Source: Marinobacterium weihaiense
GTDB lineage: Bacteria > Pseudomonadota > Gammaproteobacteria > Pseudomonadales > Balneatricaceae
Direction of reading: 5' to 3'
Assembly: GCF_019061305.1 (NCBI RefSeq)
Contig: NZ_JAHQZT010000020.1
Location: 1 to 50,908, forward strand
DNA: 50,908 nucleotides
Positions within the stretch are counted from its first letter, which is position 1. Each line of letters begins with the position of its first letter. Below, piece by piece: positions 1 through 7,877 of the stretch. The translations under genes and the position numbers were made by a program. The notes under the pieces were generated by a model. It was not told the DNA's origin. It saw only the letters and a list, made by a program, of their open reading frames with translations, and made no database searches.

Positions 1-18
1 GAACTGATAGATCAGTTC
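1..18. repeat. 8-bp inverted repeat at window edge
   Basis: GAACTGAT and ATCAGTTC form a perfect palindrome with a 2-nt centre. It lies 77 bp outside the IS3 element end. Nothing else is recognised in positions 19-95. It could be the end of another mobile element or a chance palindrome at a contig edge. Confidence 0.4.
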
Positions 19-125
19 CTTTCGGTAAGTATTGCCTGAGCAGACGGTTGGTATTTTCGTTTGATCCCCTCTGCCAAGGACTTTGAGGGTCACAGTGATC
101 TGGCAACAGTTTTCCGGACAGTTTT

Positions 126-941
126 TTAAGCAGCTGCTCGTAGCTTCGATTCATAGTCCGCCGGACTCATATAGTCGTTGCGTGAGTGCAGTCGCTCCCG
201 GTTATAAAACACCTCGATGTACTCGAAGATGGCCTGCTTCGCTTCCTCTCGCGTCTTGAAGTCCTCGTGATACACCAGCTCAGTCTTCAGCGTATGAAAG
301 AAGCTCTCTGACGGGGCATTGTCCCAACAATTCCCCTTGCGGCTCATGCTGCACCTGAACTGATGCTGCTTGAGCAAGCCCTGGAAACTATCTGAGGCAT
401 ACTGGCTACCGCGGTCGCTATGAACCAGTAAGCCAGCTTCAGGTCGGCGCTTAAACATCGCCATCGTCAGCGCATCGTTCACCAACGCTGCCGGCATCCG
501 GCTATTCATCGACCATCCGACGACTGCACGTGAGCAAAGGTCAATGAAAACAGCCAAGTACAGCCAACCCTCCCGTGTCGGGATATAGGTAATGTCACCA
601 ACATAGGCCTGATCAGGCTCTGATACCGTGAAATTCCGGCCCAAGAGGTTTGGGGCTACCGGTTTATCATGCTTCGAGTTGGTCGTCGCCTTGAACTTGC
701 GCCGCATCTTGCACTCAAGGCCCTCTTCATCCATTAATCGGCCCACTCGACGGCGACTGATGGTATTGCCGTCCTCAGCCAGCTTCTTCTGAATGCGCCG
801 TGCCCCGTAGGTTGCGCGACTCTTTTCATGATGCTTGCGAATACTAGCCTTCAACGCCTGATCCTGCTGAACACGCTGGCTGGGCGGTCTGGTGCGCCAC
901 TCGTAATAGCCACTGCGGGAGACTTCAAATACTCGGCACAT
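126..941 (-). CDS. IS3-family transposase OrfB (DDE integrase domain)
   Basis: This is the catalytic half of the transposase, which joins the element ends to target DNA. The protein has 271 residues. An N-terminal HTH_21-type segment (about 40-95) is followed by an integrase core. The DDE triad is readable as Asp116, Asp176 and Glu212, with 35 residues between the last two, as expected of the family. The frame stays open upstream of the ATG, which fits normal production as an OrfAB fusion by -1 frameshifting. OrfB itself looks intact. Activity of this copy is doubtful because orfA appears to have lost one base at the slippery site. Confidence 0.9.
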   Translation of the reverse strand: MCRVFEVSRSGYYEWRTRPPSQRVQQDQALKASIRKHHEKSRATYGARRIQKKLAEDGNTISRRRVGRLMDEEGLECKMRRKFKATTNSKHDKPVAPNLLGRNFTVSEPDQAYVGDITYIPTREGWLYLAVFIDLCSRAVVGWSMNSRMPAALVNDALTMAMFKRRPEAGLLVHSDRGSQYASDSFQGLLKQHQFRCSMSRKGNCWDNAPSESFFHTLKTELVYHEDFKTREEAKQAIFEYIEVFYNRERLHSRNDYMSPADYESKLRAAA

Positions 942-1287
942 GAGGGCAATGCTGAACGCGCCCTGATGTGCCTCGATAAAGCCGTACCTCAGCTCGATTC
1001 TTTGGCGAAGAAGGCAGCCGCCTTTTTAACAGCGCACGCTCCTCCTTCAGTCGGGCGTTCTCACGCCGAAGCTGCTTCAGCTCTTCATACAGGTGCTTGT
1101 CGTCAACCACACCGCTTGAATCGCTCGCCTGCTTGTCATGAAATTTACTGATCCAGGTATGCAGAGTGTTGACGTTCACACCCAGCTCCCGAGCGGTTTG
1201 GGCGACCGATTGGTCAGACTCCACCGCCAATTTGACTGCGGCTTCTTTAAATTCAGCTGTATAGGAATTGCTCTTTTTCTGACTCAT
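925..1287 (-). CDS. IS3-family transposase OrfA, probably frameshifted
   Basis: This is the DNA-binding half of the IS3 transposase. The start chosen is the ATG at 1287, preceded by AAGG eight bases upstream. Residues 1-50 form a helix-turn-helix of the HTH_8 type, followed by a leucine-zipper-like helix ([18 protein letters not shown]). Family members usually end [11 protein letters not shown]. Here the sequence at the A-run (TTAAAAAGG, five A) reads [10 protein letters not shown] and continues in the wrong frame for about 30 residues. Adding one A restores the family ending and an early stop, with orfB in the -1 frame. I infer a one-base deletion or a homopolymer sequencing error. Confidence 0.8.
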   Translation of the reverse strand: MSQKKSNSYTAEFKEAAVKLAVESDQSVAQTARELGVNVNTLHTWISKFHDKQASDSSGVVDDKHLYEELKQLRRENARLKEERALLKRRLPSSPKNRAEVRLYRGTSGRVQHCPHVPSI

Positions 1288-1362
1288 GACACACACCTTG
1301 ATAGGCAGGTGATATTACCTGCGTCTGTGTGTCCGGGAAACTATAGCCAGATCAAGCTTTCG

Positions 1363-2847
1363 TCATTGCCGTCCCCATTCCTTTCCACCCATTTCTACCA
1401 ACCGAGACGCGGCTCGCCGAAAGGAAAAAGCGAGATCATTGGCGGCCGATAATTGTGCCAGTGACACGCCACTTCGACCCGTCGCCGACCACTCAAATTC
1501 TTCACCCTCTTTGGTGCGAATCATGGTTGTCGCAAAGGAACTCGAGTTTCCCCCCTTCTCACTGACAAACAATTCTTCATTTCCATCACTGCTTTCAACT
1601 TGCGCTTCAAATTCGACAAATAATTCATCGAGCGGGACTTTTGCCGCCAGCACCAAGCGGGTGCGAGTTTCATAACACACGTCAATGAGGGTCACGAATC
1701 GTCGCACTTCGTCGAGGTGATTGGCGTCTAATTGCGGCACGCGGTCCATGATGAGGACCGGAAATCGGTCGCAGAGGGAAAGATAATCGGCCGCGCCGAG
1801 CGGTTGGTAGCATAACTCGGAAAAGTCAAACCAGGCGCACCGCTCATTCAATCGGGCGACCTGGACGGTGCGACCGAAGAGTACCTGAATGACCTCGGCC
1901 TCAGTTCCGGTTGCTGTGCCACCAAATATTTCTTTCAACTGCGCCTGCATGTTGTTATCACTATTATTATCGCCGTGAACATCCTTGTTTGACCAAAAAT
2001 AGGATTGACCATCAGCTCGAGTTTCGAGTCGATAATCCTTGGCGGAATCCTCCATGGAGATAATGTCGAACGTGTGTTTTAACATGTCTATGAATGGCAA
2101 AAAGAGAGATCGGTTAATGCCTCCCTCATACAAGGCATCGGGGGAGCGATTCGAGGTAGCCACCACTACGACATTCCAATCCAATAATAATACAAAAAGT
2201 CGTTTCAAAATCATGGCATCTGCAACGTCTGTTACTTGAAATTCATCGAAACAGAGGAGTTGGGCTTCCTGTGCCAATTGCTGCGCTATGATAGGTATCG
2301 CATCATCTCGTGGGTGCTTCTGTTTGTAGACAAAGATTCGATGATGGACGTCTAGCATGAATTCATGAAAGTGGACGCGGCGTTTGGTAATTTTTGCGTG
2401 TTTGAGGCTGTGGCTGTCATTATTACAGCAAGAATCGTCATCAGGAACATTAACCGACGCGTAAAAGAGATCCATTAGAAAGCTCTTGCCGACCCCGACC
2501 GGTCCATGAATGTACATGCCTCGCGGTGGTGGACCAAAAGACCACAAATGGAACTTCTTTCGAAGAAAGGACTGAGCGGATGCCAAGGATCGCGTCAGTA
2601 ACAGCTGACTGCTGCTTGTAGAGCTGCTCTCTGTCGGTTTGTCGGTGCGCACGGGTACTGGTGGGAGCGAGGTAAGAGACTCGTACAGGGCATCGAGTTT
2701 TGCCGCCAGAGCGACTTGCGCGTCATCTCGTCGCACCTCCCCCGCATCCACCTTGCGTTCATACGCCGCTGTCACGGGGCCTGTCGGGAGGGACCGCCGA
2801 GCGACGCGATGTTGTGCAGCCATATTCTTCATCACCGTCTTCATCAT
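1363..2847 (-). CDS. AFG1/ZapE-family ATPase, eukaryotic (LACE1-like) type, probably foreign
   Basis: AFG1/LACE1 proteins are AAA-type ATPases of the mitochondrial inner membrane; the bacterial homologue is ZapE. The 494-residue protein has Walker A GPVGVGKS at 115-122 and Walker B LLCFDEF at 197-203, followed by the family segment FQVTDVADAMILKRLF. Several features point to a eukaryotic gene. The first 20 residues are rich in Arg/Lys without acidic residues, like a mitochondrial presequence. Low-complexity insertions rich in Ser and Asn occur near 73-80, 136-146 and 292-300. The C-terminus (FSFRRAASRLVEM) is of LACE1 type. Codon use is much less GC-rich than in every bacterial gene here. The ORF has no visible intron and a stop lies 40 bp upstream of the ATG. 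A stramenopile alga (diatom) origin is my best guess. Contamination or a chimeric contig is as likely as true transfer. Confidence 0.8.
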   Translation of the reverse strand: MMKTVMKNMAAQHRVARRSLPTGPVTAAYERKVDAGEVRRDDAQVALAAKLDALYESLTSLPPVPVRTDKPTESSSTSSSQLLLTRSLASAQSFLRKKFHLWSFGPPPRGMYIHGPVGVGKSFLMDLFYASVNVPDDDSCCNNDSHSLKHAKITKRRVHFHEFMLDVHHRIFVYKQKHPRDDAIPIIAQQLAQEAQLLCFDEFQVTDVADAMILKRLFVLLLDWNVVVVATSNRSPDALYEGGINRSLFLPFIDMLKHTFDIISMEDSAKDYRLETRADGQSYFWSNKDVHGDNNSDNNMQAQLKEIFGGTATGTEAEVIQVLFGRTVQVARLNERCAWFDFSELCYQPLGAADYLSLCDRFPVLIMDRVPQLDANHLDEVRRFVTLIDVCYETRTRLVLAAKVPLDELFVEFEAQVESSDGNEELFVSEKGGNSSSFATTMIRTKEGEEFEWSATGRSGVSLAQLSAANDLAFSFRRAASRLVEMGGKEWGRQ

Positions 2848-3171
2848 CGACCTGATGAGTTTATCAACATGGTAAGGAAAGTACGATCAAGTCCGCTTCT
2901 TCCCGCTTTTTTCGATTGTCTCAGGTCTAGGGACTTATTCGCAATTTACCTAGATAAAGCTGCCTAGTCTTATCTGAAGATTTTCGAACTATGGGCTAGC
3001 GATCAAATTCATCAGGAAAGGCCCGCTTTGGGGTGTGAGCCGACCGAAGGAATCACGCTATTTAACCGTCCGCTTTTGCGGGAACCTCGCCCTTCCGCAT
3101 GACACGCCTTATGTCCGCATTACCGAAAAACGCCTTCAGACTCTGTGCGGAGCTAACGACTGCAATGTGCG
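2848..3171. other. Non-coding 324-bp stretch containing a probable composition junction
   Basis: No convincing gene is seen. The first part (to about 3010) is AT-rich like the ATPase gene and holds weak inverted repeats: CTAGG/CCTAG around 2929-2951, and AGATAA/TTATCT just after. The second part is more GC-rich and contains a small hairpin, CCGC-TTTT-GCGG, near 3069. The change in base composition marks where foreign and bacterial DNA may be joined. Confidence 0.4.
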
Positions 3172-3663
3172 CTAAGCCGCCAAAGGTTCTTCCTTGGTAT
3201 GCGATGCCTTTGATGTGCGCACATCGATTCTCTGCTGTCCCTGCCGTACCAGAGAAACCTCTGACAGCTTGCCGTTGGCGGCATTGAACAGCACGAGCAC
3301 CTGCTCCTGTTGCATTCTCTGCAATACATCCTCGTTGACGCCAAAACTGGCCGCAAGCTGTGCGTTGCTGATGTTCGGGGCGCGCTTGCGGCGGCTGTAG
3401 CGTGCGGCGCGTCGCTGGTTGTACTTGGCCCAGCCCAGCAGAGCGGCCGACAATACGACAGCCATCACCAGATACCAGAGCAGGCTGTGGCGTGTGGCGA
3501 AAAACTGGCCCGGCAGGCTGAGGGTTGTGGGCCGTGGCCCGCCTTGGAGCAGGGTGTTCACCCCGTCAACCATCAGGTACGCCAATACTCCCCATGCCAG
3601 CAGGGTGGCGGCAATGTTCAGCAGGCGCGGAAACCAGTGCTGTTGGGTCTGAATCAGTTTCAT
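3172..3663 (-). CDS. pgaD: PgaD-like biofilm polysaccharide synthesis protein (orphan)
   Basis: PgaD is the small inner-membrane partner of the PgaC glycosyltransferase in making poly-beta-1,6-N-acetylglucosamine. The protein has 163 residues with two membrane segments (about 14-33 and 58-78). A basic stretch (RRAARYSRRKRAP) and a cytoplasmic tail of the PgaD type follow (ISNAQLAASFGV, then LVLFNAANGKLSEV). The ATG at 3663 is chosen over an in-frame TTG six bases upstream. pgaC should precede it, but the upstream gene runs the other way, so no pgaABC is present. It is either a remnant or works with a distant partner. The assignment rests on topology and the tail motif. Confidence 0.65.
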   Translation of the reverse strand: MKLIQTQQHWFPRLLNIAATLLAWGVLAYLMVDGVNTLLQGGPRPTTLSLPGQFFATRHSLLWYLVMAVVLSAALLGWAKYNQRRAARYSRRKRAPNISNAQLAASFGVNEDVLQRMQQEQVLVLFNAANGKLSEVSLVRQGQQRIDVRTSKASHTKEEPLAA

Positions 3664-3776
3664 GTTCAAGTTCTTTTACTGTGCCCGGGATGGTGCGGTA
3701 GGCCGTCATTTTCTTGGGCACTGGCGACGATATCTGCTTGAATGGCGATATCGCGACATTAATCAACGGGGTATCC

Positions 3777-4322
3777 ATGCACTCAGAACTTGCACATGAA
3801 CTGATCACCATGATGACGGACGATCAGCGCCTGTTGCAGCAGCTGTTCGAAGCCGGGGAGTTGCCATCCGATGCCTACCATCCGCGGATGAAGGCGTTGC
3901 ATGAACGGCATGCCGCGCGCCTGAAGGCAATCATCGCGATGCATGGCTGGCCAGGCATTGCTCTGGTCGGGGAGGAGGCTGCCAAGGCTGCGTGGCTGGT
4001 AGCGCAGCATGCGGTCTCGGATCTCGCGTTCATGACCGAATGTGCCGAGCGGTTGAAGGCGGCGGTAGCGCGGCAGGATGTGGCGGGCTGGCAGCTGGCC
4101 TTTTTGCAGGACCGGGTGTGTACGCTGTCCGGCAGGCCCCAGTACTATGGCACTCAGTTCGATGTGGATGCAGACGGCTGGCCCGTGCCCTTTCCGATCG
4201 AGGATGCGGCCGGGGTAAACGAGCGTCGTGCGTGCCTGGGGCTGAGCTCGCTGGAGGAGCGTCAGGCCGAGTTGACCGAGCGGGAACGGCAGCGCCGTGC
4301 CCAAGCCGGCCCGACGGGTTAA
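3777..4322 (+). CDS. DUF6624 domain protein
   Basis: The 181-residue soluble protein has the pattern I associate with DUF6624: a helical N-terminus, then GWPGIALVGEEAAKAAWLVA followed by QHA, then LQDRV and RPQYYGTQF, ending with PIEDAAGVNERRACLGL. Its biochemical role is unknown. The start at 3777 follows a GGGG stretch; an upstream in-frame start at 3714 has no ribosome site. It lies 19 bp ahead of a small membrane protein gene and probably shares its transcript. Confidence 0.7.
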   Translation: MHSELAHELITMMTDDQRLLQQLFEAGELPSDAYHPRMKALHERHAARLKAIIAMHGWPGIALVGEEAAKAAWLVAQHAVSDLAFMTECAERLKAAVARQDVAGWQLAFLQDRVCTLSGRPQYYGTQFDVDADGWPVPFPIEDAAGVNERRACLGLSSLEERQAELTERERQRRAQAGPTG

Positions 4323-4341
4323 GATCAGGAGGAGACCGACG

Positions 4342-4608
4342 ATGGCACGACAACAGGGCCCGGAGGGACCGATAGAGGCACGGCTGATGAGCCTGCTGGC
4401 GTCCCTTTTTTTCTCGGTGCCGACGGCGGTGTTGGCCTGGCTGTGGCTGAACCGGGAACTATCGTTCTGGGGCGGCTTCCTCGATAGTCGCAGCCTGATG
4501 GTTTGCATCGCCGTGTTTGCTGTTTTGGCACTGCTGTTTCCGACGCTGTTTCCGGCCCTGCTGGGACGGGTCTGGCAGCTCATGGCACGTGTCTGGCACT
4601 GGTGGTAA
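4342..4608 (+). CDS. Small two-helix membrane protein
   Basis: The 88-residue protein begins at an ATG preceded by AGGAGGAG, a very strong ribosome site. Two hydrophobic segments (about 16-34 and 52-72) make it an inner-membrane protein; the ends are rich in Arg and Trp. I do not recognise a family. It sits between the DUF6624 and GFA genes with 19-bp and 14-bp gaps, so the three are probably one operon. Confidence 0.65.
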   Translation: MARQQGPEGPIEARLMSLLASLFFSVPTAVLAWLWLNRELSFWGGFLDSRSLMVCIAVFAVLALLFPTLFPALLGRVWQLMARVWHWW

Positions 4609-4622
4609 CGGAGGAGGGGGAC

Positions 4623-5024
4623 ATGACCGAGTATGCGGGAGCCTGTCTGTGCGGTGCCGTCACCTTTGTGGTGCAGGGTCGCTTTGATCACTTTTACCTG
4701 TGCCACTGCCGGCACTGCCAGAAGGACACGGGCTCGGCCCATGCCGCCAATCTGTTCTCGCGTTCGGCACGCGTGGTATGGCACTCGGGGGCCGATGCCA
4801 TCACGGCTTTTACCCTGCCGGGCACGCGCCATGGCAAGTGCTTTTGTCAGCGGTGTGGTTCGGCCCTGCCTGATGACCGGGTGGAAGGCATGCTCGTTGT
4901 CCCCGCGGGGTGCCTGGATACGGAGTTTGCCATGGTTCCTGATGCGCACCTGTTTACGGCCAGTCGGGCCGGCTGGGATGATGCGTTGGAAGCCGTGCCG
5001 GAGTTTGGCGGGCTGCCGGAGTGA
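4623..5024 (+). CDS. GFA/CENP-V domain zinc protein
   Basis: Proteins of this fold bind zinc through cysteine clusters. Some are described as glutathione-dependent formaldehyde-activating enzymes, but most have no proven substrate. The 133-residue protein shows all three clusters in order: CLCG near residue 8, CHCRHCQK near 28 and CQRCG near 80. The ATG follows GGAGGAGGGG. It is the last gene of the short DUF6624-membrane protein-GFA run. Confidence 0.8.
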   Translation: MTEYAGACLCGAVTFVVQGRFDHFYLCHCRHCQKDTGSAHAANLFSRSARVVWHSGADAITAFTLPGTRHGKCFCQRCGSALPDDRVEGMLVVPAGCLDTEFAMVPDAHLFTASRAGWDDALEAVPEFGGLPE

Positions 5025-5137
5025 TGTGGTTTCGGCCTGATGGTGGGTGCGTTCGAGCCTGCCGCTGATCGGGCTGGTCTCCTGCACCGAGATGGCGCAG
5101 AATCCAGCCATGCCTCTTTTGATACCGACAAAGGAAA

Positions 5138-5767
5138 TTGTCCCTGTCTATCCCTGAACTGGCCGAGGTTACGGCCTTCAATCGCGTCTATCTGGCGCTG
5201 TTTTTCACCGTTGTCGCCGTCTTTTATACCGGACGCGTGCTATTACTGCAGCGGTGCCTGGGGCAGGGGCTGGTGTTTCCGGGGACGGCGTTCTGTGCAT
5301 CCTGGTGGAATCACATGGCGTTTCGCCTGTTTCGGGCCGCGATCTGGCTGCTGTGTCTGGCACGGCTGTATGTGCCTGGCGTGGATGTGGCGCTGGGGCT
5401 GTTTGCACCGCTGCAGGGGGTGCCGGTGTTGTTGACCGGTGCAGTGCTGCTGACGCTGGGGTTTGCGATGACGCTGCTGGTGCACTTCAGCCTGGGCCAG
5501 GGCTGGCGCTCGGGCATTGATCCGGGCGGCCCGGCGCGGTTGCAGGTGAGCGGCTGGTATTGCTACTCGCGCAACCCCATGTTCCTGAGCATTGCGCTGG
5601 CGCAGCTGGGGTTTTTCCTGGCGTTGCCGTCGGTGTTTGCGCTGGTGTGCCTGTTGTTGGGGCTGTATACCCTGCAGCGGCAGGTCCGCGCGGAAGAGCA
5701 GCACCTGGCGGCGGTCTTCGCCGATGACTACGCGCGCTACGCCGCCCGCGTGCCGCGCTGGCTATAA
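5138..5767 (+). CDS. Isoprenylcysteine/phospholipid methyltransferase-like membrane protein
   Basis: The 209-residue protein has about five membrane segments. It ends with the ICMT/PEMT signature: SRNPMF near residue 147 and a C-terminal EEQHLAAVFADDYARYAARV segment. Family members methylate lipids or prenylcysteine with S-adenosylmethionine at the membrane; the substrate here is unknown. The start appears to be TTG with AAGGA only two bases away, so the true start is uncertain. It converges on the Lon-domain gene with a 12-bp gap and no visible terminator. Confidence 0.75.
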   Translation: MSLSIPELAEVTAFNRVYLALFFTVVAVFYTGRVLLLQRCLGQGLVFPGTAFCASWWNHMAFRLFRAAIWLLCLARLYVPGVDVALGLFAPLQGVPVLLTGAVLLTLGFAMTLLVHFSLGQGWRSGIDPGGPARLQVSGWYCYSRNPMFLSIALAQLGFFLALPSVFALVCLLLGLYTLQRQVRAEEQHLAAVFADDYARYAARVPRWL

Positions 5768-5779
5768 CCTCCGTTGCCG

Positions 5780-6433
5780 TCAATCGACGGCATTCAATAG
5801 CGCCAGTGCCTGCGTCAGGCGCTGATGGGCGCTGTCCATTTCCAGCAGTTCCTGCATCAACTCCGGTTCGAAACGCACCACGCCGAACAGCGCCATGCTG
5901 AAGTCCGCATCCGACTTGGCCTGCCACTCCGGGGCCGTGGTGATGTGGTTGATGGCCCGGCGGATGTCCGGCTCGGCATAGCTCAGGGCTTGCAGGCGGT
6001 GAAGGATCTTGTCGCGCAGTACAGCCATCTCGGTCTGCTCGTCCCGGGTGGGTGCCCGGTCGGGGAAGGGCGTGCAGGTATGAATCTGGTAGGGCAGCAG
6101 CTGTACTTCATGATCACGTCGGTAGCGCTGCTCGATATGCACGTTCAGCAGTAGGCGGCCATCCGGTGCGGTTTCCAGCAATTGGCAGCGGCCGGCACTA
6201 AACACATCCTGAGGCCGATAAGTGGCCTGATTGGAGCTGAGCGCTTCACTGAGGTCATCGGTGTGCTTGCCCGGGCTCAGTTCCTTTACGGTGTGGCAGA
6301 TGGCCACTGGTGTGTCGGTTTCCAGGCAGTGGTGAACCATGTCGCGGTAGCGCGGCTCGAATACGTGAAGCGGGAAGACTGTCCCCGGAAAGGTGACGCA
6401 GCCGGGAATGGGAAACATGCAGATATCGATCAC
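5780..6433 (-). CDS. Lon protease N-terminal (substrate-binding) domain protein
   Basis: The 217-residue protein is a stand-alone Lon N-domain (LON/PUA-like) without ATPase or protease parts. Typical motifs are MFPIPGCVTFPGTVFPLHVF followed by EPRYRDM at the N-terminus, and RCQLLE in the middle. The start is GTG at 6433 with GGGAGG eight bases upstream. Stand-alone copies are common in proteobacteria and have no established function; a role in substrate recognition or regulation is inference. Confidence 0.85.
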   Translation of the reverse strand: MIDICMFPIPGCVTFPGTVFPLHVFEPRYRDMVHHCLETDTPVAICHTVKELSPGKHTDDLSEALSSNQATYRPQDVFSAGRCQLLETAPDGRLLLNVHIEQRYRRDHEVQLLPYQIHTCTPFPDRAPTRDEQTEMAVLRDKILHRLQALSYAEPDIRRAINHITTAPEWQAKSDADFSMALFGVVRFEPELMQELLEMDSAHQRLTQALALLNAVD

Positions 6434-6583
6434 CGGGGACCTCCCGTTGCCAGTTGAAGATGAAGTTGTTCTACGTCTTTGGTGTCAGGGTAGTTCAGCT
6501 GGCCGAGGCATGCCGGATAGCCTTGAAACTGTCGTGCCTTGGCATCAAAGGCTGGGCGCCGGGCCCCTTTTGACCCACCGGCT

Positions 6584-6612
6584 TTGCCAATTGCACGCAG
6601 GCGCAGTATAAA
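6584..6612 (+). promoter_or_regulatory. Sigma-70 type promoter of the czb-grxB-cytochrome c' unit
   Basis: TTGCCA (6584-6589) and TATAAA (6607-6612) are separated by 17 bp. Transcription would start near 6620, about 70 bases ahead of the CZB gene. Confidence 0.6.
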
Positions 6613-6690
6613 ATCGGCGCATAACAATGATAACAACCCAACACGCCGGCAAATGGACAGGATGACGCCGGTTATGAAAGGAGCTGACTT

Positions 6691-7200
6691 ATGGGGTTCA
6701 GGCGCTGGCTGATCAAGGCCCTGGGCGGGCAGGCCACACCCAATAATACCGATACCATTCCCACATTGGACGCTGAGGCGTTTCAGGAACCGTTACCCGA
6801 GCCTGAAGACCCGCTGGAGGCCGAAGCGGCCGGGTTGGACTTCAAAAGTGCCATTGAGGCACACCAGCGTTGGAAAAGTCGTTTGAACGACGTCATACAG
6901 GGCCGTTCCCAAGAAACGCTGGATCCTTCTACCGTGGCGCGGGACGACTGCTGTGCCCTGGGCAAGTGGATTCACGGCAATGGCGGTGCGCAGTTTTCCG
7001 GGCAGCCAGAGTTCGCGGAGCTCAAGCGCCAGCATGCGCACTTTCATGTGTGTGCCGGTCACGTCCTGCTGCTGGCACAGAGCGGCCGTCGCAGTGATGC
7101 CGAGACCGAGATCCACGAGGGGGATTTTGCCCGCATTTCACGTGAAGTCGTGCTGCGCCTGGCGCAAATGTATACTCGCCTCAAAGCCCAGACTGACTAA
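6691..7200 (+). CDS. Stand-alone CZB (chemoreceptor zinc-binding) domain protein
   Basis: CZB domains bind zinc through one Cys and three His. In chemoreceptors and diguanylate cyclases they sense zinc or hypochlorous acid. In this 169-residue protein the ligands read as His58 (AHQRWK), Cys88 (CALGKW), His115 and His119 (HAHFH). An acidic, proline-rich N-terminus (about 20-47) precedes the domain. There is no methyl-accepting, GGDEF or membrane part, so signalling must pass to another protein. The ATG follows AAAGGAG. The next two genes, glutaredoxin 2 and cytochrome c', follow at 11 bp and 9 bp, suggesting a redox or oxidant response unit. Confidence 0.8.
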   Translation: MGFRRWLIKALGGQATPNNTDTIPTLDAEAFQEPLPEPEDPLEAEAAGLDFKSAIEAHQRWKSRLNDVIQGRSQETLDPSTVARDDCCALGKWIHGNGGAQFSGQPEFAELKRQHAHFHVCAGHVLLLAQSGRRSDAETEIHEGDFARISREVVLRLAQMYTRLKAQTD

Positions 7201-7211
7201 CGAGGAAATAC

Positions 7212-7868
7212 GTGTCCCGACTCTATCTTCACGATCATTGCCCGCTTTGCGTACGCACTCGGATGGTCGCACACTACCGCCAAGTAGATGACCTAGAGCC
7301 GGTAATGCTGGCCTACGATGATGAGGTAACATGCCAGCGCCTGGCCGGTGGCAAGGTGCTGCCGATCTTCGAACATCAGGGGATCGCCATTGTCGAGAGC
7401 ATGGCCATTGCGCGTTTGCTGGATGACTTGGGGGCGGGCGTGCGCAGGTTGCGCCCGCTGCAGTTGAGCGAAGCCATTCTGCCGCAGCTGCAGTCGGTGG
7501 AGGCGAGCACCCGGGCGCTGACGTTTGCGCGCGTGACCCGGATCGGCCTGCCCGAGTTTGCCACTGAATCGGCGCGGGACTATTTCCGCGTCAAGAAGGA
7601 AGTCCTGCTGGGCCACTCTTTCGAGCAGGCGCTGGCGGATACGGCGCCGCATCAGGCCGCCGTCGAGGCGGTGCTGGCGCAGTTGCCGGCGCTGACATTG
7701 CCGTCCGAACAGGACGATACCCTGAGCTGGAATGACGTGATGAACTTTCCTCCGCTGCGCAGTCTGACCTTGGTGGACGGGCTGACGCTCCCGCCACGGC
7801 TGCGCCAATGGTTGGAGGAAGTGGCCGCCCTGGCGGGCGTCGAGCTCTATTTCGACCGTGCAATTTAA
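7212..7868 (+). CDS. grxB: Glutaredoxin 2 (GST-like fold)
   Basis: GrxB reduces mixed disulfides with glutathione in the cytoplasm. The 218-residue length fits the GST-like glutaredoxin 2 rather than short glutaredoxins. The active site near the N-terminus reads CPLC (Cys10, Cys13), where E. coli has CPYC. The KVLPIFEHQG segment and the following IVESMAIARLLDD fit the glutathione-binding half. The start is GTG after a GAGGA box. It lies between the CZB and cytochrome c' genes in one transcription unit. Confidence 0.85.
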   Translation: MSRLYLHDHCPLCVRTRMVAHYRQVDDLEPVMLAYDDEVTCQRLAGGKVLPIFEHQGIAIVESMAIARLLDDLGAGVRRLRPLQLSEAILPQLQSVEASTRALTFARVTRIGLPEFATESARDYFRVKKEVLLGHSFEQALADTAPHQAAVEAVLAQLPALTLPSEQDDTLSWNDVMNFPPLRSLTLVDGLTLPPRLRQWLEEVAALAGVELYFDRAI

Positions 7869-7877
7869 GGAGAAACG

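Larger units (their letters stand above)
96..1354 (-). mobile_element. IS3-family insertion sequence, about 1259 bp
   Basis: Two overlapping reading frames (orfA then orfB) on the minus strand are enclosed by imperfect 25-bp terminal inverted repeats. The low end (96-120) reads TGATCTGGCAACAGTTTTCC then GGACA. The high end (1330-1354, complement) reads TGATCTGGCTATAGTTTCCC then GGACA, so 22 of 25 bases match. The flanking bases (CAG on the left, AGC on the right) do not form the 3-4 bp target duplication expected of IS3 elements. Either the ends are slightly misplaced, the element recombined, or the flanks do not belong together. The high end lies only 8 bp past the stop codon of the eukaryote-like ATPase gene. 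Confidence 0.85.

Noticed and set aside
2890-3171. Possible riboswitch or structured RNA
   Set aside because: Only short stems are seen and no known aptamer core could be matched by eye.
3783-5111. 442-codon minus-strand frame across DUF6624 to GFA genes
   Set aside because: The plus strand holds three genes with good ribosome sites and recognisable motifs; the minus frame has Arg/Gln-rich shadow composition.
6430-6636. 68-codon minus-strand ORF ending in a 4-bp overlap with the Lon-domain gene start
   Set aside because: The overlap suggests coupling, but the only start is a TTG without a ribosome site, no family is recognised, and a promoter for the opposite strand lies within it. Kept as a remote possibility only.
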